64,000 nt of DNA. Origin: Euphorbia lathyris. Lineage: Eukaryota; Streptophyta; Magnoliopsida; Malpighiales; Euphorbiaceae. Where the stretch lies: the NCBI RefSeq assembly GCF_963576675.1, contig NC_088916.1:52577001-52641000 (forward strand), in the 5' to 3' direction. The translations under genes were made by a program, and so were the position numbers. The notes beneath the pieces are model-generated. The model was not told the origin of the DNA and did not search any database. It was given only the letters and a program-made list of their open reading frames with translations. Shown one piece after another: positions 1 through 11,237 of the stretch (within the stretch, counting starts at the first letter, position 1; each line of letters opens with the position of its first letter).

Positions 1-756
1 TCGGGTAATGTCGGGTACCCACGGGTACAGTACCCATTGCCATCCCTATTTGCAGCAGGAAGTCAAATGAAGTTCGATTTTCTTATTAGCTTAATGTTTA
101 GGTACTATAAGTTGTAAAAAAATCATACTTCTTTACATTTTTTAAATCAGATGAATAGTTAACTCAATAATATCTGAAAATTATTGTTTAATCAGACTAT
201 TTGAAAAGAATAATCATACTTACTCTGCATTCAAACTGAAGAAAATCAAAATTTCATCCATTGAAGAGTATATTTTTATAAACGACAAAGGTGACTGTTT
301 GTTTTGTCCACAAGTGGTTCATATCAATAACATAAATTAAAGACAACAACGGTTAAATCTTAATCTAATCAAATCAAAATTCAGTGACCAAACTATTACA
401 TATATTATTATATTATGAGCATGGCTTGGTCCGTTGACGATCCACTGATTTTTTTCCTCTAACGACACTGAGCTTGATTAAAGTATCTCCTAGAAGTTCT
501 TAATCTTCTTGTCCGGGAGTCCTGGACGGATGAATTTTTCACATTATGGGATTTTGACTATCCTAAAATTGAAAATTGTTTGAAATATAGTATGATCTTA
601 TAAAAAAAACTGATCCTCAACCCACCTATAACCGTGCGAAACTAAATAACTTTTTTTTTTATCTACTTTCCCCCAAAAATTAACTCATTTGTCATAAAAT
701 TACCCCATAAATTAAAGCAAAACTTATTCGATACGCATTTACTTAACCCGGGCGTG
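1..756. other. Non-coding stretch upstream of NPF gene
   Basis: I see no convincing exon here. The first 50 bases hold GGGTACC-like words of the kind common at plant transposon ends, and the rest is AT-rich. Because the NPF gene downstream lacks its N-terminal membrane segments, this stretch may be part of an intron whose upstream exons lie outside the window. That is inference only. Confidence 0.4.
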
Positions 757-2372
757 ATGGATTCCCAGGGATATGTAACATTAACAGTACAAGCACACCT
801 ACACCAACTAAGACCAATACCATGCAAAGGTGTTGCAGCAGACCAGATGAATCAATGTGATGAAGCTACCGGTGGTCAACAAGCTATTTTATTCGCAGGT
901 CTATATCTTGTTGCCCTTGGTACAAGTGGTGTCAAATCTTCCTTGCCATCCTTGGGAGCTAATCAATTTGATGAAAATGACCCAAAAGAAGCTGTTCAAT
1001 TATCTAGCTTTTTCAACTGGTTCTTGTTCAGCCTCACCAGTGGAGCTCTTATGGGTGTTACTTTTGTTGTTTGGATAAGCACCAACAAAGGTTGGGAATG
1101 GTCTTTTATTATCTGTACTTTAGCTGTCTTTTTTGCTATCTTGTTTTTGTGTATGGGCAAGTCCTTGTATCGACATGACTCGCCTCAAGGAAGCCCCATC
1201 ACTCGCTTTGCACAGGTATACTCAATTTTACAAGATAAGATCCTAATTTACTTTGCAACTTCATTAATGTTCTTGTTTTTGTTCATAATTGAAGGTATTC
1301 GTAGCTGCTATACGAAATCGGGAACTTCCAATCCCGGAGTCGTCACATGAATTGCATGAAATTTATGATAAAAAGGCAGGGAAGCAATGTGAAATCATAA
1401 AAAGGACTGACCAGTTCAGGTACTGTAAAATATTAGACATGAATTGGTGCATTACTTCACCAAATGCAGTACTGCTGATAAAATTCAAAAATATGCAGAT
1501 TACTAGACAAGGCATCAATCATAAGGACTGAGAACGGTGCGTCTCCAGGACCATGGAGATTGTGCACAGTAACACAAATTGAAGAAACAAAAATCTTCAT
1601 ACGCATGCTTCCTATTATACTCAGCACAGTGTTTATGAACACATGTTTAGCTCAACTACAAACTTTCACTATCCAACAAAGCACAACTATGGATACTAAT
1701 TTGCTAGGCTTTAACGTACCAGGCCCTTCAGTCCCTGCAATTCCCCTACTATTTATGTTTGCTCTGATCCCTATATATGATCGGGTTTTCGTTCCCCTTG
1801 CTCGAAAGATCACTGGAATTCCTACTGGAGTTCGTCATCTTCAGCGTATTGGAGTAGGATTAGTGCTCTCAGCAATATCCATGGCAGTTGCAGGAGTAGT
1901 CGAAACGCAGCGTAAATCTACAGCTATTAAACACAACATGGTGGACTCTACCGAGCCTCTGCCAATGAGTGTGTTTTGGCTTGGGTTTCAGTATGCTATC
2001 TTTGGAGCAGCTGATATGTTCACTTTGGTTGGACTGCTAGAGTTTTTCTATTCAGAGAGCTCAGCTGGTATGAAATCATTGAGCACGGCTATCTCGTGGA
2101 GTTCATTAGCTTTTGGCTACTTCCTTAGCACAGTCACGGTGGAGATAGTGAACAAACTTTCAGGTGGATGGTTGGCTAATAACAATCTGAATAGAGATAA
2201 GTTAAACTACTTTTATTGGTTATTGGCAGGGTTAAGTATAGTTAATTTTGGGTTTTATTTGGTTTGTGCATCTTGGTACAAATATAAGAAGGTGGAAGTG
2301 GAGGAGGTGAAGCAAGTAGAGAACTCCAGCCAACATGATAATAAGGGAAAGATGGAAATGGTAGGAGTTTAG
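757..2372 (+). CDS. NRT1/PTR FAMILY (NPF) proton-coupled transporter, 5' incomplete in window
   Basis: A plasma-membrane-type major facilitator of the NRT1/PTR (NPF) family, whose members move nitrate, peptides or hormones with protons. Three exons are visible: 757-1215, 1295-1419 and 1499-2372, joined by two 79 bp GT-AG introns (1216-1294, 1420-1498). The joined frame gives 485 residues with no stop. Family marks are ALGTSGVKSSLPSLGANQFDE, FFNWFLFS, the SPITRFAQ|VFVAAIRNR splice junction, RTDQFR|LLDKASI, PGPWRLCTVTQIEE, IPIYDRVFVPLARKITG and the C-terminal EFFYSESSAGMKSLSTAIS. NPF proteins are usually near 560-600 residues, so roughly the first 100 residues (first membrane segments) are absent. 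The ATG at 757 is only the first in-frame one; the CAG just before 769 could instead be a splice acceptor. The sequence looks closest to the NPF4 group, from memory. It converges with the TIN1-like gene downstream. Confidence 0.8.
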
Positions 2373-2793
2373 AGTTTTCGAAAAGTTCGAAAACCAGAAA
2401 TTCCTTAGGGTGCATTATTCCTAAGGATTTTTCCTTGTTGTTGAACTGAACTACAGTGTTTGACTCGTCATTTCTATGAAATAATACAAAAGATAATCCC
2501 ACAATGACTAAACCAAATTAAACAGAAGATAATATAAGAAACCTTAATCATATGAAAAGGTGTGTCTGATTGCTGGTTGTTTCTGTTATCCAACAAAGTA
2601 AACACATGCCCTGTGCACATATAGCTATCTGATGGCTCATTCTATGCAGAAAGAATTCATGAACAACGGAAAAAATTCTTTAATTATGTACAATATCAAT
2701 AAGGATATGGTGGAGCAAGGAATAGTACAAATGACAGTATGTTGCTATGTTTCACAAATATCAGCAACAGAAACTATTTACAACTATTTCATC

Positions 2794-4489
2794 CTACCAT
2801 TTCACATCCAGTGTTAGAGCTTCAGACGGTACAAGGATAGATGGGAATTTTGTAAAAGAAATGTTAAACATTAAATTACTCCATGAATCTGAATCAACTG
2901 CAATAAAAGGTCTAACCTTTTTAACCATAATGGGTCTCAGCTTCTCAGCTTCAATTCTTGCCATTACTTCAAACCATAGCCGTTCAACTGTAGGCCTTGT
3001 TCTCCACTCTTCTGGGACACCCGTAACAGTCTCATTGCTTCCAATGTTCTTTTCTACTTCCAATCGGAAATTGATGATGGTTGACGCTTTAACATGTACT
3101 CTAAACAATCCTGAAGACATATCTTTCAGCATTGTGTCACTAAGAAAGATCCTCAACAACTTTCCAAGCCTATCGATCTTTGAAATTAAGAAATGACTGA
3201 TCCGAGCCTTGTTCTTGTATTCTTTATTTTTGTAGCATTTTGCAGGTAATAACTCAATTGTCCCTTCCGGTAGTAGAGTTGTCTCAACAGGAGCATCTGG
3301 ATTATTAGTCCTGTATGCAATCAGAGATGCAGAACCAATAACATGAATAGGAAGTAATGGCATGCACCACGAATGCCAAAATGGGATTGAACCGGCCCTT
3401 CTCTTCTTTGTATCACTTCCATTCACTGTGAAATTGTGATCAAAGGTGTGAAAAAGAGAGAGTTCTTCAGCTCCTCTTACCACTACTGTGATACCTTCAC
3501 CCACCAGTAATCTTTTCAAACCGTTGTGTGAAACATTCAGCTGAAAGCAGTAAAAGAAACATAAGAAACTGCAACAACAGATTACTCAGAATAGACAGTA
3601 AAGTTGAAAGAGAGGTGATACAAGAAGGGTAATATATACAAATTATCTTAATGTAATCACAACCACAATTCAAGAAGCTTAAAATAATAAAATACTAAAG
3701 ATAAAATTGCAAGTAGAACTAACAACACAGAAATGCCATAGCTGCATTTCTAATATCGTTCCAAATGCTATCAAGATTCGATGTAAGGCTTAAAGTAATT
3801 CCAAAATTAATAAGAACTATAAATCTGAAACACTCAGGTAGTCGTTTATTCAATCCAACGGACACCAAGAAACACCAATTACCAAACTAATTGGATGAAT
3901 ATATAATTCAATTGATTCTTATATTACACAAGCGAAAAAAGCGAAAAGGGCATATACCGGCAACGATAAGGCGAGCTCGTCTAGGCCACCGACCCTCAAA
4001 TCAAAGGGACCATCCAGTTTCAAAGTATCAAGTTGAGCAGTGGAACCAGACTCCTTAACAAAGCTTCCGAAATTATCTTCTTGATTGAGCTTGTTCCAGG
4101 TATCTACTTCGTCCGGGAATTTAAAAAGCAAGGGCGTCTTGCCAAATCGGATCCGAAAATCGTATTTTTGAGAAGTACCAAATCTGATTTCACTCACGCG
4201 TAAAGTGGAATTAGTAGCTGCATCAAAATCCCAATTTTGCCTTTCCGAAATCTCCTTCAAAATGTCCTATTTAGAATGAAAATGGAAGTGATTCAACAGT
4301 AGATATGAGAATTGAGATTAGGAGTTACACAATACATTTGAACGAACAATAAAGAAATTGGAAGAAAGAACGTACCTGGAGGATATGGGTGTAATTGGAA
4401 TGAACAAGGGTGAATTGTAGAGTTGGAAGAAAGGAGTAGAAGAGTAGGAGGAGGAGAAGGAGGAGAGGGAAGGGAGAAGGACGATTCAT
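2794..4489 (-). CDS. TIN1-like (tunicamycin-induced) secretory-pathway protein
   Basis: Three exons on the minus strand, all phase 0 with GT-AG introns: 4376-4489, 3958-4266 and 2794-3540, encoding 389 residues. Exon 1 (38 residues) starts MNRPSPFP followed by a run of eight leucines and more hydrophobic residues, a clear signal peptide. Exon 2 holds ERQNWDFD and RFGTSQKYDFRIRFGK. Exon 3 begins LNVSHNGLKRLLVGEGITV and contains PLLPIHVIGSASLIAYRT and IELLPAKCY. I match these by memory to the plant-specific family of Arabidopsis TUNICAMYCIN INDUCED 1, an ER protein linked to the unfolded protein response. The start was chosen because only this frame gives the signal peptide and splices in phase to exon 2; a longer overlapping frame from 4550 does not. 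No membrane anchor is obvious after the signal peptide. The family call is moderate; the gene model is strong. Confidence 0.75.
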
Positions 4490-4713
4490 CGATTATTGAT
4501 TCGACCCCAACGACCTGAGACTCGATTGAAATTGACTTCCGAGATCTCAATCTTGCTTTTTATTTTTTTTATTATTTAACTAATTCGAATTGCTCTGGTT
4601 CATTCATATAGCGCTCCAAATGACGATTATAACCCAAAATGTAAATTTGTCCTTGACATTTCCTTTATCTCTTTCTATCTTTCTTCATCTTTTTTTGAAT
4701 GCCATATACAATT

Positions 4714-7063
4714 TGTAACATCCTAAAACCATTCTTCACAAATTCATATATGTTTTCATGATTGAATACATACATTTTAAATTTATCTCAATTTTATTAG
4801 AAATTTTATACGCATAATGCGATTAACGTACGATTAGTAGGTGATTAGTGCATCGTTAAAACGTAACGATTGGTTAGTGTGAGTTAATTGAGTTATGACC
4901 TAAATAATGAATAAATATGACCTTAATTGATTAAATTAGACTTATAGAATGCTCGAAATGAAATTTGGTAAATAAGCACCTCACTAAGCATGAAATATCA
5001 CTCAATTAGGACAAATTGTGCCTCTTTGATTCAAAAAGAAATACAGATCTGATTCTTATCCTTCCAAGCCCCAAAGTTTCGAGTTCCTTGGCTATAAACC
5101 TTCTCATTTCATATCCTAACACCCTCCAAAGAAAACTTTTCCATTTTCTTCCATTTTTAAGGCAAACAAGTGAAGTTAGAAAGCATAGTAGGTGAAAGAC
5201 ACCAATTCAAGGTTAGTAGACTATTTTAGCATCTTTTTCTATGGGTCTGGGATTCTGAAATCTCTAGGTATTATGATAGGATTTTTTGTGGATGTGTTAT
5301 GATTGATATTGTTAAGTTTTGGTGTTGTTTAAATTGGTTTTAGGCTATCTAAATGAAAGGTATACATCAAGTATCCTAAATAGAAATACAAGGTATTGTT
5401 TTCAGTCATCTTGTGACATGTTTTTCATCTTGATATTGTTCGAATTTGGAAATACATAAAGAAGAAACCAATTTAACAAACTCTCTATAAAATATGGGAG
5501 TTTAATTCAATATATAGATGAAGCTAACCTTGATATAGTATGACTACCTTGAAATTGAATGTCACGTGAGGAAGCCATGTTGATATAGCATTTTGAGGAC
5601 CTTAGGGTCAGAAGTAGGAAATTTTATTTATATAAAAAAATTCCTATAACTACTTGGATTTTATACATGTAAAAGGATTTGGAAATCCATTGTGTTTATT
5701 GGGAGCTAGGTTGAGTGTATTATGGTAGATGCAAAGTTGGGTAGTCTGTTTCCTGGCTGGAAATATGACATAAGCATTTTCATGCCATATAATTTGTAGA
5801 AGTGATATTAATGTGAATTTTGGATATATTATTCCCATATATGTGTAGTTCTAGTGGGTTCAAGAAACAGGGCATTTAGATTAGTATAGAGAGAGTTAAG
5901 ACAGAAAGTGTGCAAGTAGGTCATGTGAGGATCTAAGACAAAAGAAGTAGATTGTATGAACATTGTGGAGTTAGTGTTTTGTAAATATCATATAGCATTA
6001 ATTAGTTTACATTTTCATTAAGCTTCCATTAAGACTAATTGTATAAATGTTATGTGACATTAGGAGGACAATATGTAATTGAACGCACACCCGATCTTGT
6101 AGAATGGATCAAACTGAGTGCAACTGTAAGCATATTGCTTATATATGTGTATGAATGTATATGGCTTGTGAATTGTTGAGTATGAGATGTGGTTGAATCT
6201 GATGTGAATGATGTGAATAATGTTTGAGTGTTTGTCATATGATGTGGTAGATACGAAAGTTATATGATTGAGTAAGTTGCGATGTTACAAATACAAATGT
6301 GGCATGTTGAGCCTTGTGAACGTACTTTAACTGAATAATGGTTGGATAAGAAAAGAATACAAGCTTTCTTAGATGGATATGTAAAATGGTCCTAGTTGAG
6401 AGGGCTATCGAAATATTGTGAGTCGGAAGCACATGTGTTGAGTTATATCCATAGTGGACTACGTGAGTTAAGTTCAACTCCTCCGTAGCACATATGATTG
6501 TATTTTAAATTTAGTGAGTCGGAATACATTGGGCCCGAGGACCATTCTACATATATTATCTAAGTACAGCAGGGTCCATAATTACTAAAATAGTCATTAT
6601 TGTAATAAGTGCAACAAGTGACTATCTTTCTACTGAATATGCTAACTTGGTAATGATGATATATTCTGATATGTGTTCTTTACATTACGTTTGCATACAT
6701 ATATGCGCAATATGTTTATTGAGTAGGCAACTCATCCATGCCAACAGATTTTTACAGGATAGGTGGAGTTCTTCTTGTTTAAGGTCGTACCAGTAGTGCA
6801 GTTATCCATTCACGCCTAGGCATTTTGGAGTATTTTGATGTATTTTATTTTATGAATCCTCTATGTAGAATGATGACTTCGACATGTATTATAAATTGTA
6901 AACGCTTTTTCCTATGTATAATATGTAATGGATAGCATATATTTAATGAGTAAATGTTGATATGTTATTGAAGTTGACATGGAATAAGATTAACTTAAGA
7001 GTAAAATATAATGTACCTGATGTTGTGTGAGATATCATGTGATCCTAGTGAAGGGGTCATACA
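4714..7063 (+). mobile_element. Probable solo LTR (Ty3/gypsy type)
   Basis: Starts TGTAACATCC and ends near GGGGTCATACA, in the manner of TG...CA LTRs whose ends read TGTAAC/GTTACA in plant gypsy elements. The word ACAATT lies directly before the left end and overlaps the right end, a possible target duplication that does not fit a clean ...CA end. Internal signs are a TATA-like CTATAAACC near 5092 and a leader-like AG-rich segment after 5160. No coding frame longer than about 80 codons makes sense in its ~2.3 kb. No second LTR or internal domain was found, so this is called a solo LTR with caution. Confidence 0.45.
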
Positions 7064-7080
7064 ATTACATTATATTAGAG

Positions 7081-7690
7081 AGTATAAATACAGTACAAAA
7101 ACTAGAAGGAATAACATCTCTCATCCATATAGGTTACAACTAGTATAAAATCGACAAATGGAAGAAAAAAGATTACAACGAGTAATAAAAAGCATAAAAA
7201 GTACAAAAACAACAAAGATATAAATTATATCTTTCTCATAAGCCAAATCTCGTTGAAAAATGTTAAAATCCAGTTTTCATCAACTAGGCTCTTCCGTACA
7301 TTTTGGTATGAGTCTTTTCTTATTTTGCAACCACAAAGATCTGTAAATCTACATACAAGATGGACATTTTCCACTCTTGCTAAGACTGAAAAAAGGATAA
7401 ACGAAAGAAGTATAGCTAGCAGGTGTAGATCTGGCGGAAAAATAAGTTCAATAAGGTATATACACTTCAAACCAACAAGAAAAAGGGAATCTTAAGCTAA
7501 AACTAAATCTAAGACATAGATGTGAGAAGTAAATCTGATTCGAAGGCTAGACGGAGAAAAATAAGGACAACGGTGAGAACTGAAAGTAAGACAACGGGAA
7601 CAGTATGGAGCTGAGAAGAAGAAACAATAAGAGATAAGAAAAGGTAGAGACAAAGAGGAGCCTCTCTCTACTACTAACATTCCTTTTATC
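7081..7690 (-). repeat. Dispersed repeat R1, copy 1
   Basis: An AG-rich, non-coding repeat that recurs as a diverged copy at 7810-8107 continued at 20058-20330, and in the opposite orientation at about 50840-51248. Shared words include TTGCAACCAC..AGATCT, AGATCTACA..TGTTAGCTATAC in the reverse copy, and CAACGAGAT. It may be the 5' region of a LINE or another retroelement, but no protein evidence supports that. Orientation is arbitrary. Confidence 0.55.
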
Positions 7691-7809
7691 TCAACACTGA
7701 AGTTATTTTTCGCCTCTGATTTACTTGTCTATTTCTAATTTTTCTTAATTTATTTATTCTTAGGATTAAAGTAGCATGTGACGCTCACCTAATTACTAAT
7801 ATTTTTATG

Positions 7810-8107
7810 AAAAATCTTACATCAGAAAAGTACAAGTATAATAAGAAACTAGTAAGGAGTAAAACTTCTCACAAGTACATGCTGAAACTAATACAAGATC
7901 AACAAAAGGGACAAAATGACTACAAAGAACAAAAAATATCATAAAAAGTATAAAAAAACACAACCGAGCGATAAATCACATACTTCTCGTAAAATCGCAG
8001 AAAAGCAGTTACAATCCAATCTTCATAATTTAGGCCCTTACAAACATTCAGATATGGGTCATTTCTTTTATTGCAACCACGTAGATCTATTTATCTATGG
8101 ACAATAT
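7810..8107 (-). repeat. Dispersed repeat R1, copy 2, left half
   Basis: Aligns by eye with copy 1 (around 7081-7375): AAAGTATAAAAA, TACTTCTCGTAAAAT, TATGGGTCATTTCTTTTATTGCAACCAC and AGATCTATTTATCTA correspond to positions in copy 1. The copy is broken exactly where the copia element begins. The last five bases, AATAT, are the left target-site duplication. Confidence 0.6.
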
Positions 8108-9425
8108 TGTTGAAACACTTTTCCACATGATTTTGATTTGACAAAATTATTTAAGTTAATCCGTGATTAAGGGGCAATTAAATTTAAGTGCTTTGGTTTA
8201 ATTGTACTAATGTGTTTGTTCAATGTTGAGTATAATTTTAAGTGAACAGAAATAAAAAGTACGGCAGAATGAAGTCAGCATGAGGCACGGAAGCTGAGTA
8301 AAATATGACTCAGCATAATAAAAGAAAAGTCATCTTCAGAACAAACGCTTGAAGATGAAGCTGACCAAAGAAGCTGAGTGGAACACAACTTAGCATAATA
8401 GAAGAAAAGTTCTCTTCAGAACAAACGCTTGAAGACAAAACTGATCGAGATGCACGGAGACAGTTTCGAGATGCATGGGTCAACTGGCCATTGGCTAAAA
8501 GACGAAACTGGCGCTAGAAGACGAACCTGGCAGAAGAAGACAAGCCTGACGCCTGCTAATTTTAGACGACAGGATTGGCCTGCAAAATCTGTATGCTGAC
8601 CAGTGAATGACGCAAGGAGCTGTTTGAATTCAATGGATACATCCGAATTCAAATGATTGAGGCATCAGAAATTCACTATAAAAGGACAAGTCCAACTCTT
8701 GGATCCTTTGCCGAAGTACAAAAGAAAAAGAGCATACATACAAAGCACATTCAAACAAGAAAAGAAAATCTTACACCAAATTCCTATTTCTGTGTAAAAG
8801 TCTAGATTGAATTTGTATTCATCTAAAGTGTTCTTCATCTAGAAAGAACAGATTTGTATCAATTGTAAAAGTTGAGAGAGTGGTGCTGAGTACTCGGTTT
8901 TAGTACTCAGTGGTAGAGAAAATCTGAGTGTTTGGTTATAGCGCTCAGTAGGAGTTGAGTAGACGAATAGAGGAAGGTACTCTTGCATATTCAACTGCCT
9001 TGTAAACGGTTTGTGCTCTACCTTTAAAGAGCTCAGTATTGGATTGGAAAAGCCCGGAAGGATTCTAGGGACTGGACGTAGGCGGTGAGGCCGAACCAGG
9101 ATAAATCTGCTGAGTAATTTCTAACCCTTTCTCTCAATATATATATGTATGTGTTGCTTGCTTAATTTACTCAGGATATAAATTGTATAAGCTGACACTG
9201 AGTAATCAGAGTGCTGAGTTGGAAGCTGACCTAAGTGTTATTTCCCAACTCGCAAGTAAAACGGTTCTAGTCAGCCTCTGACTAAAGCTGTCTTACATCT
9301 CTCTCGACCGTGCTGACTAAAACTGAGTTAGGTAATTTAAAGAATTGATTAAGTCAACATAATTAAGTGAAAAAGTTACATTAGTTCCTAACCACCCCCC
9401 TGGAACTAATTACACGGGACCAACA
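8108..9425 (+). repeat. 5' LTR of the copia element
   Basis: Runs from TGTTGAAACAC to CGGGACCAACA, 1,318 bp. A TATAAAA box is at 8677-8683. Compared with the 3' LTR it lacks about 158 bp near 8447, where the 3' LTR keeps 18919-19080. Small substitutions elsewhere number about two dozen. Confidence 0.92.
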
Positions 9426-9427
9426 AG

Positions 9428-9439
9428 TGGTATCAGAGT
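9428..9439 (+). other. Primer-binding site (initiator Met-tRNA type)
   Basis: TGGTATCAGAG follows the 5' LTR end by two bases. It is the usual plant complement to the 3' end of initiator methionine tRNA, used to prime minus-strand synthesis. Confidence 0.85.
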
Positions 9440-9489
9440 TCAGTACCTCACTACTCAAAGATAAAACTATCTTGAGCTGATCCCTATAA

Positions 9490-11231
9490 ATGGCTGAGAA
9501 CAGCACTCGCTTCCTTCCTGGAAATCAAACAACACAGATACTCCCTGAGGGATTATCCATTAGTCGGCCTCCCTTGTTCTTCGGATCAAATTATACATTT
9601 TGGAAGAACAGGATGAAAAACTTTATTCAAGCTACAAACATGAGTGCGTGGCTTGCAATAGTTCAAGGCCCATATGTGCCTTACAAAACAGTAGACAACG
9701 AGAAAGTTGTTATGAGTGAAACTGAGTGGTCACAGGATGACCTTAGAAAACTACAAAATAATGCTTCGGCTATCAATATGCTTCACTGTGCGTTAGATGC
9801 TGCAGAGTACAATAAAATTTCAGGTTGTGAGTCAGCACAGGAGATATGGAAGAAGCTGGAAGTGACCTATGAAGGTACCAGCAAGGTCAAGGAATCAAAG
9901 GTGAATCAACATATGAGATTATACGAGCTGTTCGAGATGAATGACAATGAAGACATCTCAGAAATGAACGCAAGATTTGCCAACATCATAAATGAGCTGA
10001 AAAGACTCGACAAGAACTTCACAGAAGAAGAGCAGGTGAAGAAAATCTTGAGGAGTCTACCCAAAAGCTGGCAAGCTAAGAAGACGGCTGTGGAAGAGGC
10101 TCAGGACTTGACCACATACAAATATGACGAGCTGATCGGATCTCTACTGACCCACGAGATCTCAATGAAGAACTTTGAAGCTAAAGAAAAGTCAGAGGAC
10201 AAGAAACAAAAATCACTTATCATGAAAGCTGACTCAACAGAGGCTGACTCATCAGATGATGAGGAGATGGCCATGTTTACCAGGAAGATGAAGAAACTGT
10301 TCAGAAAGAACGACAAAAACAGTAAAAGGCAATTCAAAAGAAGCGATAAGTACAAAGCTGAGCCCAGCGACAGCAGATACAGAAAGGACAGCTCAAAGCA
10401 TGTCACATTCTTTGAATGTCATCAAACTGGGCATATTAAATCAAGCTGGCCCACTTTGAAGAAAGAAAAGAAAGGCAACAGAAAAGCAACGGTGGCAACA
10501 TGGAGTGACAGTGATGAGTCAACCTCATCAGAAGCTGATGCCATGGAGTCAGCAAAATATGTTTTATGGTTGATGAAGCTGCTGACCAATGCCGATCTGA
10601 GCATGCTGACCTCTCAGATGAGTCTGACCAAGAGGAACACTCTAATGAGGTAACATCTCTTCTCATGCTTAGAAATGAATTGGTTAACGCCCTGAGTGAT
10701 TTATATACACTGACCAAAAAGTGTAATAAGAAAATAAAGGCACTCAGCAGGCGATGTGATGAGATTGAGGAGGTCAAACTAAGTGATCTCCGACATCTTC
10801 TTCAGGACAACACTAGACAGGATGAAAATTTGAAAATAATGCATAAATTTGTCTCTGAAGTCCAATCAGACTCTAAGAAACTGAGAAAGGACATCACAAC
10901 CATACAGAACCAGCTGAGTACATCGGCTAAGAAAAGGTTATATCCCAATGCTGAGTATCAAGGTATTGATCAGCATCGACAGTACACTCAGTAGAACAGT
11001 CAGTGTGACTGTTGTGGAAAAAGGGGACACACTATAAAGGTGTGTTGGTATGCTCAGCACCATCATGCTGACCAAAAGAGGAAATACCCTCAAAGGGTAA
11101 TTTTTTGTGACTTTTGTGGTAAAGATGGCCACACCGTAAATGTATGCCGTCACAAAATAAAATATGATGCTTCACCTGTTCATGCTAACCAACGAGGACC
11201 CAAAAAGAATTAGGTACCTAAAGATGAATAG
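9490..11231 (+). pseudogene. gag: Copia gag (capsid/nucleocapsid), disrupted
   Basis: Begins ATGGCTGAGAAC at 9490. It carries the copia-type gag domain (LFFGSNYTFWKNRMKNF, IWKKLEVTYEGT, RSLPKSWQAKKTAVEEA). Three zinc knuckles can be read. The first (around 10405-10450) has lost its first and last cysteines (FFECHQTGHIKSSW). The next two (11008-11049 and 11112-11153) keep the full CX2CX4HX4C spacing (CDCCGKRGHTIKVC and CDFCGKDGHTVNVC). The frame is lost by a one-base deletion near 10558, where TAT-GTT replaces an expected TAT-TGT-TTT; downstream continues in another frame (10566-10994). Stops at 10992 and 11229 look like former CAG, and the stop at 11211 like a former TGG. Gag and pol would originally have formed one polyprotein. 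Confidence 0.85.
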
Positions 11232-11237
11232 TTTAAA

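Noticed and set aside
1216..1498. Stops between NPF coding blocks as evidence of a pseudogene
   Set aside because: Two GT-AG introns of 79 bp restore a continuous conserved frame, so these are introns and not lesions.
4293..4550. Alternative first exon starting at 4550 on the minus strand
   Set aside because: It does not splice in phase to exon 2 and gives no signal peptide, while the ATG at 4489 does both.
7916..8113. Small lysine-rich open frame before the copia element
   Set aside because: It lies in the dispersed repeat and is not preserved in the other copies.
9428..9439. tRNA gene fragment at TGGTATCAGAG
   Set aside because: Its place just after the 5' LTR shows that it is the primer-binding site.
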